Shown here piece after piece: positions 1-11,161 of a stretch of DNA of 64,000 bases (position 1 is the first letter of the stretch; every line of letters begins with the position of its first letter). The translations under genes and the position numbers were made by a program. The stretch lies in the NCBI RefSeq assembly GCF_008728515.1, contig NC_044984.1:86139277-86203276 (forward strand), in the 5' to 3' direction. The DNA comes from Papio anubis (Eukaryota; Chordata; Mammalia; Primates; Cercopithecidae). Under the pieces are notes generated by a model. It saw nothing but the letters and a program-made list of their open reading frames with translations. It was not told where the DNA came from and did no database searches.

Positions 1-15
1 CATTGAGATTGGAAG

Positions 16-105
16 AGTTTAATGCATTCTACTTCTACAACTGAGGTTTTCAATTTGGTGTCCATGATGATATATATTTTGAAGAAAAATAAAACTGAAT
101 ACATG
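16..105 (+). repeat. Arm 1 of a long inverted repeat
   Basis: Aligned by eye, this segment is the reverse complement of 1261-1345: about 80 of 86 aligned bases match, with one 2-base indel. The arms lie about 1.15 kb apart. I do not recognise the sequence as a known transposon end. The copy may extend past the left edge of the window, although the match fades at about position 16. Confidence 0.85.
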
Positions 106-374
106 CGTTACCAGGGGATTCTTATATTACAACTAAGCTGACCGAGGAGCAACAGAAAGACCATACTAAGCCTATAAGAGCACTCAATGATTATTTTAGG
201 TGCTGGGAGTAGTTGATTTGGGAGGTATGGATGGCAGCATGCCAATGTCAGCAGATGAATAATGCTTTTGGAAGCTCCCAGACATTCTGCGGTTTCCATT
301 CTAATTGAAAAAAATATTGAATGAAAAAAGAGTGGGAAAAAAATAGAAGGAATGAACATTATCGCTGTTAAGGA

Positions 375-605
375 CCTATTATTATATGTCAGGTGTATTC
401 TAGGTGATTATATTAATCATCTCACTTATTCCTAACTATTCTGTAAGGCAGATACTATCATGCTCATTTTTTAGTTAAAGAAATTAGGGTGGGAGGGGAT
501 TAATTAACTTCCACAAGGTCACACAACTAGTGAGCAGATGATTCAGTTTTGGAGTCAGATCTACCTGATTCTGAATTCCATGCTTATACTGCTACTATTG
601 CTACA
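375..605 (-). repeat. MIR SINE, antisense
   Basis: Antisense MIR landmarks appear in order: a TTAATCATCTCACTTATTCC-like segment, a degenerate 'cattttacagatgaggaaact' core, then 'ccacaaggtcacacaactagtgagc' and the degraded tRNA-like head. It lies between the two inverted arms. Boundaries are approximate. Confidence 0.8.
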
Positions 606-1248
606 GCTGATGCTAACCTAGTACTGTCACTGTTACTGTTAGTACTATCATTATTATTAGGGCATAACCTAGAAAGCTCCATAAAGAGAGAGAAAAGTTG
701 ATGATTAGAAAGCTTTACTAAAAGAAATTTGTCTGCCTTTAGTGTGTCTTAGGTGTTTATTAAGTTTCATTCATGTGCGGGAATCTGAGATACTCTGGTT
801 GAATTCCTAAGTATTCTTCCTTCTTTCCCTTGTCACTCTCTTTATCAAAAGAAAAAAAAATCTTTTATATTTATAGTTAGTTGATTACAGCCAATTTTTG
901 CAAGGTAATATTTGTTACAGAACCATAATCGGACTCCATTATGGATTCTATTGAAGCATTTGCTCATCTTTAGTTTACTGAAATCAACATAGAACAGAGC
1001 AGAGTCTCAAGGCCAGCATAAGAGTAATGGGAAGAATAGGAAGCAAATACTCCTTAATTGCATTTATCTCCTCAAAACGTGGTCAAACACATTCTCTACA
1101 GTATGGTTAAGAGAGACGAAACAAACTACTTGATTCACATCCATTTGATCTTAGCCTGTCTATGCCTCAGGTTTGTTTCTTTAATCTGCAAAGTAAGATA
1201 CATAAAATAAAATAGATTAACACAAGCAAAATGTTTGGAGCTTTAATA
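606..1248. other. Unassigned interval between inverted arms
   Basis: AT-rich single-copy-looking sequence. I see no repeat family, gene or RNA in it. Confidence 0.5.
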
Positions 1249-1264
1249 CATGTATTAATACATG
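1249..1264. repeat. Perfect 16-bp palindrome
   Basis: CATGTATTAATACATG reads identically on both strands. It lies exactly at the inner edge of inverted arm 2, overlapping it by four bases. Confidence 0.9.
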
Positions 1265-1345
1265 TTTTCAGTTTTATTTTTCTTCCAAACATATATCATC
1301 ATGGACACCAAATAAAACCTCAGTAGTAGAAGCAGAATGTATTAA
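1261..1345 (-). repeat. Arm 2 of the long inverted repeat
   Basis: Inverted partner of 16-105, about 92% identical over aligned positions. Its outer end carries a perfect 15-bp tandem duplication, AGCAGAATGTATTAA, at 1331-1345 and 1346-1360, which arm 1 lacks. Confidence 0.85.
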
Positions 1346-1360
1346 AGCAGAATGTATTAA

Positions 1361-2379
1361 ATCCCACATACTTCGGGCTGGCATATAGAAACCTCTTAAT
1401 AAGTGTTAGCCATTATTTAAATTGTATTAGAATAAAGCCTGTGATTCTTTTACTTTTCGAGGGGCCTTAGCAGACCTCTAGGAGAAAGTAAGAATAGCTG
1501 GCCTCCACCTTTCTATGTCTTCTGGGTCATTCTGTTGAGCTGAGAGTGAAATCTAATCTTTATTTGAGTCTACGTGTCTACTGGGCATCAAAAGCTGGTG
1601 AGCTGAATTAAAATGAATTAAAATGTGAATGCATAGAGTAGATTAAAAGGGGAGGCAAGATTTGAACTAATCTAATTTTTAAAAAAGCATCTGAGTAAAA
1701 GAAGTATAAATAAAATCTGCATCTGCATAGAGGAAATTTTAAATGAGTCTTTAAAAATGGTTCCAAACTTTTATCCATTCTCCACATCAGAAGATCTTAA
1801 AGATAAAAGGACACACTAGCAATTTACAAGTACGCCTGTACTGGAGGGCCTTGATGATTCTACCAACACAGCCTTTGAAGTAGCTTAATATAAAGCATGA
1901 ACACTGTCTATAGACACAGCTTATGGTTGGCAAATATTCTAATAAAATTGATTTGCTCATACCAAGGGAAATAGCCTAGCAATGAATCAAAAGGCCTTTA
2001 AAAACACAGCAAGATATTTTAGTATCTATATCTTCTCTCCAAAACTTGAAAACATCATCACAAAGAAATAAGGTTTTGTATAACCAAATCTCTTTATGAA
2101 GTGTGACAGGAAAAACTATGGTATTTTTGTATGTCATCTTGCTCAAAGAGAGCAAAATATTTGATACCACAACATCAATTTGCCATGATTTTTAAATATC
2201 CATGTTTACTTTTAGGACAAAAAGTCAAACACATAATAGAAGAGTATTGGTCACCGTGGATTGAGTAAATTATAAACAAAGACTCTTCCACAAAAAAACA
2301 TTTAGCTGTGTCTGACAACTTTTTGCTCTATGCTAATACAATCTAACAAATATGAAAAGAAATTATGATAATCAAGATT
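1361..2379. other. No recognised feature
   Basis: About 1 kb of AT-rich sequence. The only longer frame (1976-2170, minus) has no recognisable domain. I see no repeat that I can name. Confidence 0.5.
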
Positions 2380-2520
2380 ACCTAGGGTATAGGGAAACAA
2401 AACTCTTGGTAAAAACTAAATAAACAAAAATATTTTTAGAAGAAACTCAACATTTTCAATGTGCCAATCCTTTGACTTAGCAATTTCATTTCTGGGAATT
2501 TATTCCTACAGGAAAGATTT
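2380..2520 (+). repeat. Possible L1M 3' fragment
   Basis: The stretch around 2465-2515 resembles the old L1 text 'tttgacccagcaattccacttctaggaatttatcc' in sense orientation. The preceding bases are too diverged to assign firmly. Confidence 0.4.
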
Positions 2521-2799
2521 GTACTGGGTAAAGCGCTCATGTGAGACTCCCTGATTCAATCTTAGGTCTGTAACTTAAAAGTTAGGGACACTCTCAGGGC
2601 CAACCCTGGCCCATAAAATGCCTTGGTGCAATTTAGAAAAAGTTAAAAGAACAGGAGATAAAGAAAGAGAGGGAGAGAGAATCTACAGGATTATCCTGTC
2701 AGCATCAGTTTTCTGGAAATCCCCTCTGTTCTCTTGCATTGGTTAGTGTAGAAGTTTCCTGGTTAGAACAATGTGGCATGGTGCAGTAATAGTTGCTAC

Positions 2800-2880
2800 C
2801 TCATTATTATGCTGATTAAATAAATTAATGTTTGCATAGTTAGAACACTGCTGGGCACTTATTAAGTGCCATAGAAATGT
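2800..2880 (+). repeat. MIR SINE 3' part, sense
   Basis: Matches the sense MIR 3' region: 'gattaaataaattaatg...cacttattaagtgcc...aaatgtt'. The tRNA-derived head is missing. Confidence 0.65.
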
Positions 2881-2955
2881 TTTCTCTCCTTAATAAAATG
2901 AATTCTGAGAAAGATCTTCCCAATATGTATTCTTTAAGATAGATAATGTGAAGTC

Positions 2956-3256
2956 AGGCAAAGGCAGCTCACACTTGTGATCCCAGCACTTTGGTGGCTG
3001 AGACAGGAGAATCGCTTGAGACCAGGAGTTTGAGACCAGTCTGGGCAACATGGCAAAACCCTGTCTCTCTAAAAAATTTTTTAAAGAATTAGCCAGGCAT
3101 GGTGGTACAGACCTGTGGCCCTGGTTACTCTGGGAGGCTGAGGCAGGAGGATCCCCTGAGCCCAGGAGTTTGAGGCTGCAGTGAGCCATGATAGTGCCAC
3201 TACAGCCCATCAGAGGTGACAGAGCGAGACCTTGTTTCTAAAAAAAAAAAAAAAAG
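2956..3256 (+). mobile_element. AluJ element, sense
   Basis: Full dimeric Alu with both arms, a mid A-rich linker and an A-rich tail at 3240-3256. The 'gagaccagtctgggcaacatggc' and 'gcccaggagtttgaggctgcagtgagc' forms point to the old J subfamily. The antisense frame over it (2890-3210) is the usual Alu artefact, not a gene. Confidence 0.93.
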
Positions 3257-3384
3257 GAAAAGAAAAATAGATATGTGAATAATAGCTACTTAGACACCAT
3301 CCTTTTAGTTGTCTTGATATTATAAAACTGCACTTATACTACTAATAATAAAGATAAAGAATGGAAACAATGACAAAAACAATG

Positions 3385-3605
3385 AAAGTAACAACTAGTA
3401 TTTCTGGAACATCCCCTCTGTGGCAGGCACTGGGTCAATGCTTATCCAGCATCATCTTCTGTAATTTTCACAAGGCAATGAGATAGATACTAATATCCCT
3501 GTTTAGTATGTGAGGAAATTAAAACTCAGAGGTTAAGTAACTTACCCAATATCATATGGCTAATAAGTTTTAGCCTCAGAATTCAGAACCAAATGTGCCC
3601 TTTTC
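3385..3605 (-). repeat. MIR SINE, antisense
   Basis: Antisense MIR landmarks: 'aacaactagtatttctgga...gtggcaggcactgg', 'aattttcacaaggcaatgag', 'gaggaaattaaaactcagaggttaagtaac', then the degenerate head. Confidence 0.85.
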
Positions 3606-3671
3606 CTAGAGGGGCTTTTAAAATTATCATTAGACATCATGAACACAGTAATATATTGTATAGAAATGTAC

Positions 3672-3774
3672 ACACACTTGCCCAGGCTGATCTCAAACTC
3701 CTGGACTCAAGCAATACGTCTGCCTTGGCCTCCCAAAATGTGGGATTATAGGCTTGAACAATTGCACCCGGCTT
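3672..3774 (-). mobile_element. Alu left-arm fragment, antisense
   Basis: Only about 100 bp of an Alu left arm is present ('cccaggctgatctcaaactcctgg ... cctcccaaaatgtgggattatagg'). There is no right arm and no clear tail, so it is either a free left monomer or a truncated AluJ. Confidence 0.8.
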
Positions 3775-4988
3775 GTGTAATTGTATGTACACCGTCATGT
3801 AATCAAGTGTTAGAAATAGGTTTTTGCCAAGTTTTAGAAAGGTAGCATTGGTAATTTCTAGGACGTGGTCTGAAGATACAAAGAGTAAACTTCATATTTC
3901 TGATGGTGTTATTTATTTACAAGTAGTCTCTTTTGGACAGGTACAGTTGTTTTTCATCTGTGTATGCCTCTGGTTAACAAATGGTTATTGTATAATACAT
4001 TTTACTAGAAATTACAGTAGAAATTACAGTATATGCAAATAGAACTTAAAATCATTTTAAAATAGCAAATCTCATAGAATCCATCCTGCTTACATTTTTG
4101 GAATGAGACTTTTGTCATTGAGCTTTGCCTCACGGGGTGAACCACCAGTCTGCAACTTCCTCAGAATCACTTTTCTTGTAAAATTTTTTTCTGCACTAGT
4201 TATGTACAAGGTGATCTGTCTGCCCTGTTCAGTTAGAGTGACCGAGTCTCATTGAGACAATTCCTAAGAAACCTTGGTTTACTCAACTCAATAATTTACT
4301 TTTTTCAAATGAAAATATTAAGAGTAATCCTTTACCAGTAGACTGAATGTCTATTTTTAATTTAAGAGTGGGCCTATATTGTAAAATACCACTAGACTAA
4401 ACCCCATTTCTTCAAATTAACATTATATAGTCATTCCTTCTTCTTCACTCTAAATTTTTGTCTTGCATTTTTAAAGAAATCTTCCATATCCTCATATCTT
4501 CAGCTCCATTTCAAAAGCTTCACTACAGTGTAAGGATGAACCTTTAGAGATAACTTCTCTGTATCTTTGCTCTTTCTCTTGAATGACTGTTTCACAATCT
4601 GCTTCTGAAACTTAATCGGAAGACATGTTTCATATTCTCTTATAATTTCTCTGTTTCCCCTCTGCTGTTTTTTCTCCTTCTGTAATATACATCAGGAAGA
4701 CACAAAGAAGAAGAAAATCATATACACAGGTGCATAGTAAACTGGATTTCTGCAAACACGTGAACTGCCATTGCCAATGCAGGAAGACTCCCACACCCAC
4801 CTTTGTAACTCTTTATACATGCTGGCTACCACTGAGTAGGGCCTTCTATTTATATTCTGTTGGTCTCTTTAGACATCCTATAAAAATAAACTTTGCTCAG
4901 AAAGTACAATGTTTAAAGATAAATATTTAAGCTCAGAGTTACAAATGCATTCTAAAGCAAGGAAGAAAAGGATTTTATCTAGCAGTAT
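3775..4988. other. No recognised feature
   Basis: AT-rich, with a small exact tandem duplication of TAGAAATTACAG near 4006-4029. Frames of 66-72 codons here show no domain. No repeat family is recognised. Confidence 0.45.
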
Positions 4989-4989
4989 A

Positions 4990-5240
4990 TCCAAAAAGTA
5001 TGAGTAATAGTGGTGGTAATAATAACAATAAACATAATAATCTTCTTTTTATTGGGTTTTTAATCTATGACAAGCACATTATACATCACTTCCATTAATT
5101 CTTACAACCTGAGTAAGTAAAATTAAATAGTATTATCCCCATTTTGTTGTTGAGAAAACCGGATTTGAAGAGGTTAAATGACAAAGGCCACACATCTAAA
5201 TACTCACTAGTGAACCCAGGCCTCTGACTCTAATGTCTAT
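4990..5240 (-). repeat. MIR SINE, antisense
   Basis: Clear antisense MIR: 'attaattcttacaacctgag', 'tattatccccattttgttgttgagaaaac', 'aagaggttaaatgac', 'ccacacatctaaatactcactagtgaacccaggcctctgactc'. Confidence 0.85.
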
Positions 5241-5241
5241 A

Positions 5242-5455
5242 TTTGGATTCATTGTCTGCTGAGAGCCTGTTTCTCATGGATGGTACCTTCTCTGTGTCCT
5301 TGCATGGCAGAAGAGGTAAAGCTCCCACAGTCCTTTTATAAGGGTACTGATTCCATTCATGAGGGTACCTCTTAATTAATACTACCACCTTGGGGATTAA
5401 ATTTCAGCACATGAATTTGGGGGGTAGACACAAAATTTTAGACCTATAATATTTA
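5242..5455 (-). mobile_element. MaLR LTR fragment, antisense
   Basis: Resembles the antisense 5' half of MST/MLT1-type LTRs: 'tccttgcatggcagaag', 'ccttttataagggtactgattccattcatgaggg', then 'ccaccttggggattaaatttcagcacatgaatttggggggtagacac'. Solo and truncated; the subfamily is uncertain. Confidence 0.65.
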
Positions 5456-5494
5456 CCTGATATTGCGTGATGCTATATATTTACTTATTAATTG

Positions 5495-5625
5495 GCTACC
5501 TGTCTCCCTACCATGTAAGTTTCAAAAGGGAGAGTTTTGGTCCATTTTGTTCAGCTCAGTATTCCCAGCACCTAGAGTAATATTGAGAACATCCAAGAAA
5601 TTCAGAAAGTATTTGTTGAATGTAT
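5495..5625 (+). repeat. L2 3' end, sense
   Basis: Resembles the L2 terminal text: 'ctaccatgtaagtttc...gttttggtccattttgttcagctcagtattcccagcacctagag ... agaaagtatttgttgaatg'. Confidence 0.7.
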
Positions 5626-5824
5626 ACATCAATCTAAAAACGTATCCTAAAATCTGGTGATCTCAAGGTTACCAGATGGCTCTTTCATCAACTAAATGGA
5701 GATCCCTGGGAAAATCCACAGGTTGCCACAGGATGTGGGAAAAACCATGCTTCCTAAATTTATCCCAGACTTAATTTGTTCTTTGCTTTCTACTTGCTAA
5801 TCTAACATATTAGGTGACTAAGTG

Positions 5825-6000
5825 TAGATACTAGCAGCAATGAACAAAGTAACCCATTCCCTGCCTTTATGGTTTTCACCCTCTGTAAGCTTATAATATA
5901 TTAACAAACAAGTCAGGGCAAACATTTAGTAGATACAGCATGATACTACAGAATTTGATGACAAATGATAAGTCCTGCCGATATATTTTAGAAGAGTTCT
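5825..6000 (-). repeat. L2 3' end, antisense
   Basis: Matches the antisense L2 end: 'agcaatgaacaaagtaacccattccctgcctttatggttttcacc', 'attaacaaacaa', and 'gatgacaaatgataag'. Confidence 0.6.
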
Positions 6001-6072
6001 TTCAGTGGTTTCCCACTTACTCAGATAAGTTTGCTATTTAATTATCTTAAGGATGTGTTGAAATAATATTTC

Positions 6073-6362
6073 CAGCTGAGTACTGTGACTCATACCTGTA
6101 ATCCCAGCAGTTTGGGAGGTCAACACAGGCTGATCACTTGAGTTCAGGAGTTCGAGACCAGCCCAGGCAACATGGCAAAACCCTGTCTCTACTAAAAATA
6201 CAAAAATTAGCCAGGCCTGGTGGCGGCACCTGTAATCCCAGCTATTTGCAGGGCTGAGACAGTAGAATCGCTTGAACCCGGGAGGTGGAGGTTCCAGTGA
6301 GCAGAGATTGCACTTCTGCACTGCAGCCTGGGTGACAGAGCAAGACCCTGTCTCAAAAAGCG
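6073..6362 (+). mobile_element. AluS element with almost no tail, sense
   Basis: Dimeric Alu with S-type text ('gagaccagcccaggcaacatgg', 'cgcttgaacccgggaggtggagg'). A 9-bp TSD TAATATTTC lies at 6064-6072 and 6363-6371. The tail has shrunk to a few bases ('ctcaaaaagcg'). Confidence 0.92.
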
Positions 6363-6371
6363 TAATATTTC

Positions 6372-6939
6372 TTGGTGGCTTTTGGGGATGGTACTGGCTT
6401 GTGACGGTACTGACTTCTGGGTGAAAACACAACTCTTTTAATTTTATTAATTTCAACTTGAAAATGCAGACCTTTATGGCCACACGAAGAATGTGACATA
6501 GTTTTGCCAGAACTGCTGCATTTCTTGTCTACTAAGAAAATTGTCTACTACTAAAGCTACAGCTGAATCATTACGTTGAAATTCCACTTCACACTGTGGC
6601 AGCAATAAACCCTGATGATGCTTTGTTTTCCCCACCAATAGAGTAGGGCAGTCTTGGGAAGAATGTTTTAAAACCAACTGGACCTGTGATACTTCTCTAC
6701 TACCTGCACCTATGGAGAACTAATTTTGTCTTTGGATTATCCAAAGTTCTCTAACATTCCGATAGCCCTTGATTTAAAGAATGAATAAAAGCATTTTTTC
6801 TAATGCAAATTATCTTCAGACTCTGCCTATATAAACAAAATCAACGTATCAGATACTTAGCTAGATAATTCAAATTGTGGACACACTTTGACTCTTAGAA
6901 CTTATTTTTCATAAATGGGAAAGATAGCTAAGACATACG
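6372..6939. other. No recognised feature
   Basis: AT-rich sequence after the AluS with no recognised repeat. The 67-codon minus frame at 6474-6677 shows no domain. Confidence 0.45.
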
Positions 6940-8030
6940 CTAAATTAGTAAAATATAAAATATGTTAGGTGGTGATAACTGCCAATGAGAAGACACAGAA
7001 CAGGAAAGGAAATATGAAATGAAGATGTTTTAGGGAGAATGGCCTAAGATAGTGTTACAGAGAAGGTGCATTTTGATAAGCACATGAAGTGAGGGATCTG
7101 GCTGTTCAAGTGTTTGGGGGAAATGACTTCAGGCAGAGGAAACAGTAAGTACAAAGACCCCTTAGGAGTGTGCCTGGGCCTTCAAGGAGCAGCAAGGGGA
7201 TTAGTGGAGCTGGAACAACTTGAGACAGAAGAAAAGAGAGTCGGAGAGATGGAGGAGGGGAGGTAGTGTGCTGCAAATGATAAGAATGGTGTAGGTTGTA
7301 ATTAGGACTTCATTGAAAAGTTTCGTGCAAAGAAATGACATGATCTGATTCACATTTTAAAACAATTGCTTTGCCTGCCATGTTGAGAACAGACCACAGC
7401 TCAGAACAAGGGTAGAAGCAAGGAAAGCAGGTAGAAGGCTCTTGCATAACCCAGATGCAAGGTGATGATAGCTCTGCAGGCAGCATTAGAGTCAAGAAAT
7501 GCTCAGTTTGTGAAAGTATAGTCAAACAAATGCACCAATGGGCCACGCATGGCATTCATGGCAAAGAAATGGGTCACAAATTACACAAAAGATAATTGTC
7601 TGAGCAACTAAGAAAAATAGAGTCCCATTCACTTAAATGAGGAAAAATCCAGGGGCATACAGGATAGAACAGTAGTAATACCATTAGTTTGGTTTTGATC
7701 ATGCTGAATTTGTGATGCTTGTTTGATATCCAAGTGAAGATAACAAGTAGGCAGATATATGAGTCTAGAGCTGAGAAAAAAAGTCTGGGCAGGAAAAATA
7801 AATGTTTAGAATCTAAATGTCATTGAAAGTCATGAGAGTGGATGAGATTTCCAGGCAGGTGAATGTACATTGAGAAGATACCCATGGCGGGATCCCAGGG
7901 GCACGGTAGCCTTTAAGAGACAGGGAAATGATGAGGAAGCAATACGAGAGGAGTTTCTATAAAGGTAGGAACCTGCAGAAAATACATTCCCTGGCAGTGA
8001 GTGATCACGTTTCAAAGCTGAGGATAGGTA
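6940..8030 (-). repeat. L2 LINE, antisense, about 1.1 kb
   Basis: A long antisense L2 copy. Landmarks in order: 'ggtggtgataactgcc', 'cagagaaggtgcattttg', 'cttcaggcagaggaaacag...gtacaaagacccc', 'gaaatgacatgatctgattcacattttaaaac', 'ttttgatcatgctgaatttgtgatgc', 'gatatccaagtgaagataacaagtaggcagatatatgagtc'. Frames over it are broken and carry no function. Confidence 0.75.
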
Positions 8031-8554
8031 AAATGAAGTCTAAAAAAAAAACATGACCATTGCATCTTGCAAGCTAGGGCAGGTTTTCTGCATAAAAAGA
8101 GGTTATCTATCCAGATGAATTCACACATTACTGTAAAAATGAAGCTCCAAAGTTACTATGAAAAGAGAGATGGAACAATTCAGTTAATTTTTATTATTAT
8201 ATCTACTGCTCCCTCAAATTTACCGAGCCTAGACTCTGGGCATGTGGCTGGTAGATTAGCATTAGCATCAGAGAATTGCATACAAATCACCATCTTTACA
8301 AGAAACTATTGGTATTTGTAGAATGCTTGAAGTTTACAGTGGGTTGCAAGTGCATTATTGAATGTGTACTATTCAACATATAGGAATAGTAAATATTGTC
8401 ACAATTAATGTCATCTAAAGGATATGGTGCCCAGTCTCATTTTGCATTTCGTTAGAAATGTAATTTAAATCCTATCGTCTTACCCCAAAAGCCTTTCTCT
8501 TCTTCTTACATTATGCAGCTGCTCTTGCATAAGGATGAGTCCACTGATTCAAAA
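8031..8554. other. No recognised feature
   Basis: Starts with a short A-run at 8043-8051. The 84-codon plus frame at 8067-8321 has no recognisable domain. No repeat assigned. Confidence 0.45.
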
Positions 8555-8660
8555 AAAGTATATGTGTGTGTATGTGTGAATATATATGTATATGTGTGTG
8601 TTTGTATATTTGTGTATACGTCTCTGTGTATGGGGGTATTTGTTGTTGTTGTTGTCAGTG
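8555..8660. repeat. TG/TA-rich and GTT simple repeats
   Basis: Imperfect (TG)n/(TATG)n at about 8558-8632, followed by (GTT)n at about 8640-8658. Open frames on both strands here are low-complexity products. Confidence 0.85.
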
Positions 8661-8759
8661 TTTCTCTGCTCTCTATTGATCTGCCCACATTCTCTCAATT
8701 ATTTTCCCCATAACCACCAGCAAGCAAGCATCTGGGAATGAGAAAGTTGGTCTGCTGCA

Positions 8760-8935
8760 ACAGAAAAAGCAAGAGCTTTGGAAGCAGAAATTAAAACTTC
8801 AGCTCCTGTAATTTCTACAGTGTGACCTTGATCTCATCACTTATCATTTCTAGCCTCATTTTCTTTGTCTGCATGATGTAGATTGTCATATCTATTGTAA
8901 AAGAGTTTAAGCAGTCAAGACACACAATATGTAAA
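8760..8935 (+). repeat. MIR SINE, sense
   Basis: Sense MIR: 'caagagctttggaagcag', 'gtgtgaccttgatctcatcac', 'agcctcattttctttgtctgc', ending near 'gtaaagtcttcc'. Confidence 0.75.
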
Positions 8936-8939
8936 GTCT

Positions 8940-9120
8940 TCCACCTAACCCCTTGGAGACTAGGCTAATTCCCATTCATATGTTCTTCTATACCACTGAT
9001 TCATAGCATTTATCACACTCCATTGTAGCTGTGAGCCTCCTGCCTTAGCATCTTGAGGACAAAGATGTTTTTTTCCTGATTTGTCTCAAAAATATAGTAA
9101 AATGATGGCTGAATAATAAA
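8940..9120 (+). repeat. L2 3' end, sense
   Basis: Contains L2-like 'catagcatttatcacactccattgtagctgtgag' and 'cttgaggacaaagatgtttttttcctg', ending in a degraded 'gctgaataataaa'. Confidence 0.65.
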
Positions 9121-9189
9121 AGTATAAAACTCATGGCATAATTAAGTTTACAATAAGTAACATTATTAATACCATCGCTATAGTATCTA

Positions 9190-9430
9190 GATCCACAAAA
9201 ATTAAGCCTATGACTTTGACCTTAATGACAAGGGAAGTTGATGATTAGAATTGCATTGCCACAGCGTTTTGCATCCAATTTAGATCTTATATTTCTCATA
9301 TGCCGATGATAACTAATGATCTCCTAAAGCTAATTGAGTAATGCTGCTAGAATAAATCACTTTCCAACTAATCCTACAGGTTGGCATGACTCAAATTAAA
9401 GGTATCTAACGTCAGACACTCACTCAACCT
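9190..9430. promoter_or_regulatory. Candidate conserved non-coding element
   Basis: Repeat-free block with closely spaced binding-site-like words: TGACCT in 'tttgaccttaatgac' (9214-9228), a homeodomain-type TAATTGAGTAAT (about 9330-9341) and 'gcattgccacag'. The inference is from motif density alone. No conservation data were available and no target gene is visible. Confidence 0.25.
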
Positions 9431-10119
9431 TACCATGAAATCTCATCTTTTCTAAGCTTCTGGTGCTATTTTCCTTTAATAACTATGAATCTCTATATCT
9501 GCTCATTTTAAAGTAGAATCGAGTACATAGTAATTGCTAAACAAATGCTTGTTAGGAGAATTAAAAAATAAATTAATGATTAATGAATGTGGCAATGATA
9601 ATTATTACCAAAAAGAAAACAATTTAAAAATAAATATTTTTTGTAGGTTATCAAATTCCAAAAGAATGAGGTTCTTGATTTTTTTCTATAAAGAACATAA
9701 TCTTTTTTTCAGTAGTGCATGCATGCTGTGAAATGTTTTTGCTTATTAATTTCCTCTTTACACTCAGTTTTTAGACAGCTGAAAATTATGAGTTTACAGA
9801 ACAAGATGTACTTTCGGTTCTTATTTTATGGCCTAGTACTATGGAATGCACTATTATGAAAACAATTCTAAACTGTGCTTTATTATATTATATTGTGCAA
9901 TTTATATTCAGAAGATACTATCAGCACCAGGGAACAGACAAATTTAATAAAAGACACAATGTTCCTGTTGTCCTAATAGTTATTAAAATGAAACTCTTTC
10001 CAGAAGACATTTATAGTGTCTTTTCAAAGATATTCTACATGCTTTTCAAAGATATTCTGACAGATCAATTGGGAGCTATAGTTAGGAACAGCAACATCAG
10101 GGATCTTAGAAACATACTG
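9431..10119. other. Unassigned, with a short tandem duplication
   Basis: AT-rich. An exact 17-base word, CTTTTCAAAGATATTCT, occurs at 10020-10036 and again at 10042-10058 (period 22). The 94-codon frame at 9841-10125 runs through this duplication and shows no domain. Confidence 0.5.
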
Positions 10120-10255
10120 TACTAACCTAAAGGGAGCCTGTATAAGCGTCCAGACTAACTCCTTCATTTTACAGGGGAGGTCATTAGGCTAAGAGACATA
10201 AATTGATTCTGTATAATTTACACTTAAGTATGGCTAGAACTGAGGGCCCTGACAT
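10120..10255 (-). repeat. Possible MIR fragment, antisense
   Basis: Only 'ctccttcattttacaggggaggtcattaggctaagagac' and a loose 'gctagaactgagggc' resemble antisense MIR. Confidence 0.4.
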
Positions 10256-10484
10256 GTAATCAAGGATTCTTTCCACTTTTATTGTCATTAATGTTAGTAA
10301 TCTTATAGGATATCCAGGCATTGCCAAATATAGCCATATCATCCCTAAAACAGCTCCAAAGGCTCAGAGAAAAGATCTAGTTTTGACCACCTTTTAAAGC
10401 AGAAACCATATTCTTGAGAGGACAAATAACTTAGCAACTATCCACTATTACCTTTATTATTTACCTGTTTATGTATTTTTATCT

Positions 10485-10615
10485 ATCCTTTGATAGACTA
10501 TAAGTTCCATGAGAACAAGACTGTGCTCATTTGAGGTAATGCTTAATTCTTTATGCTTATAACATGTCTAACACAAAATTTATTCAATAAATATTTGTTA
10601 AATAAATATGGACTT
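10485..10615 (+). repeat. L2 3' end, sense
   Basis: Good match to the L2 terminus: 'gatagactataagttccatgagaacaagactgtgctcat ... aatttattcaataaatatttgttaaataaatatgg'. Confidence 0.8.
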
Positions 10616-11161
10616 AGAGGCTGTAAAAATTTTTTAAAACTTAGGACCAAGCTCTAGGATATAGTCTGAAATTATACACATACAAACACACATACATAAA
10701 ACATAAGGTAGACTATACTAAATGGCAAAAGCAAATTGTAAGATCCTTGAAACAGTCACCGTGATTCTTGCAGCAAGAAGTATACAAAAATTACTAAGTA
10801 CCTATGAAACCTAAGTGAAGTTACAACTTAAGAAAAACATAGAGAATACTACATCATAATTTTGTGACATCCTTCAGCTATTCTGAACGTCCTGGTACTG
10901 GAGGGTAGGGATTGGTAGAGTAGATGTTGGAAAGCCGAGTACATCTGGAGTCTGTAGAGTGAATGGAAATCATGGTAAATGGTGAGAGTATCTGAAAAAG
11001 TAACAATGCAGTCTGAGAAAATGGTTAAGAGGTGTTTGAGAAAACAAACAAACAAACACACACAGTTTTCAGAGACGTAGAGTAAAAATGGACAAATATT
11101 AAGTAAGAAACTATTGAGAGTAGAGATTGGTCTTGATACACGGTTATAGCTTTGTGAAGAG
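10616..11161. other. No recognised feature
   Basis: No repeat family or gene seen. A short CAAA/CA-rich patch lies at about 11045-11064. Confidence 0.45.

Noticed and set aside
6034..6483. 149-codon minus-strand ORF
   Set aside because: Antisense translation of the AluS at 6073-6362, with the typical Alu antisense phrases; not a gene.
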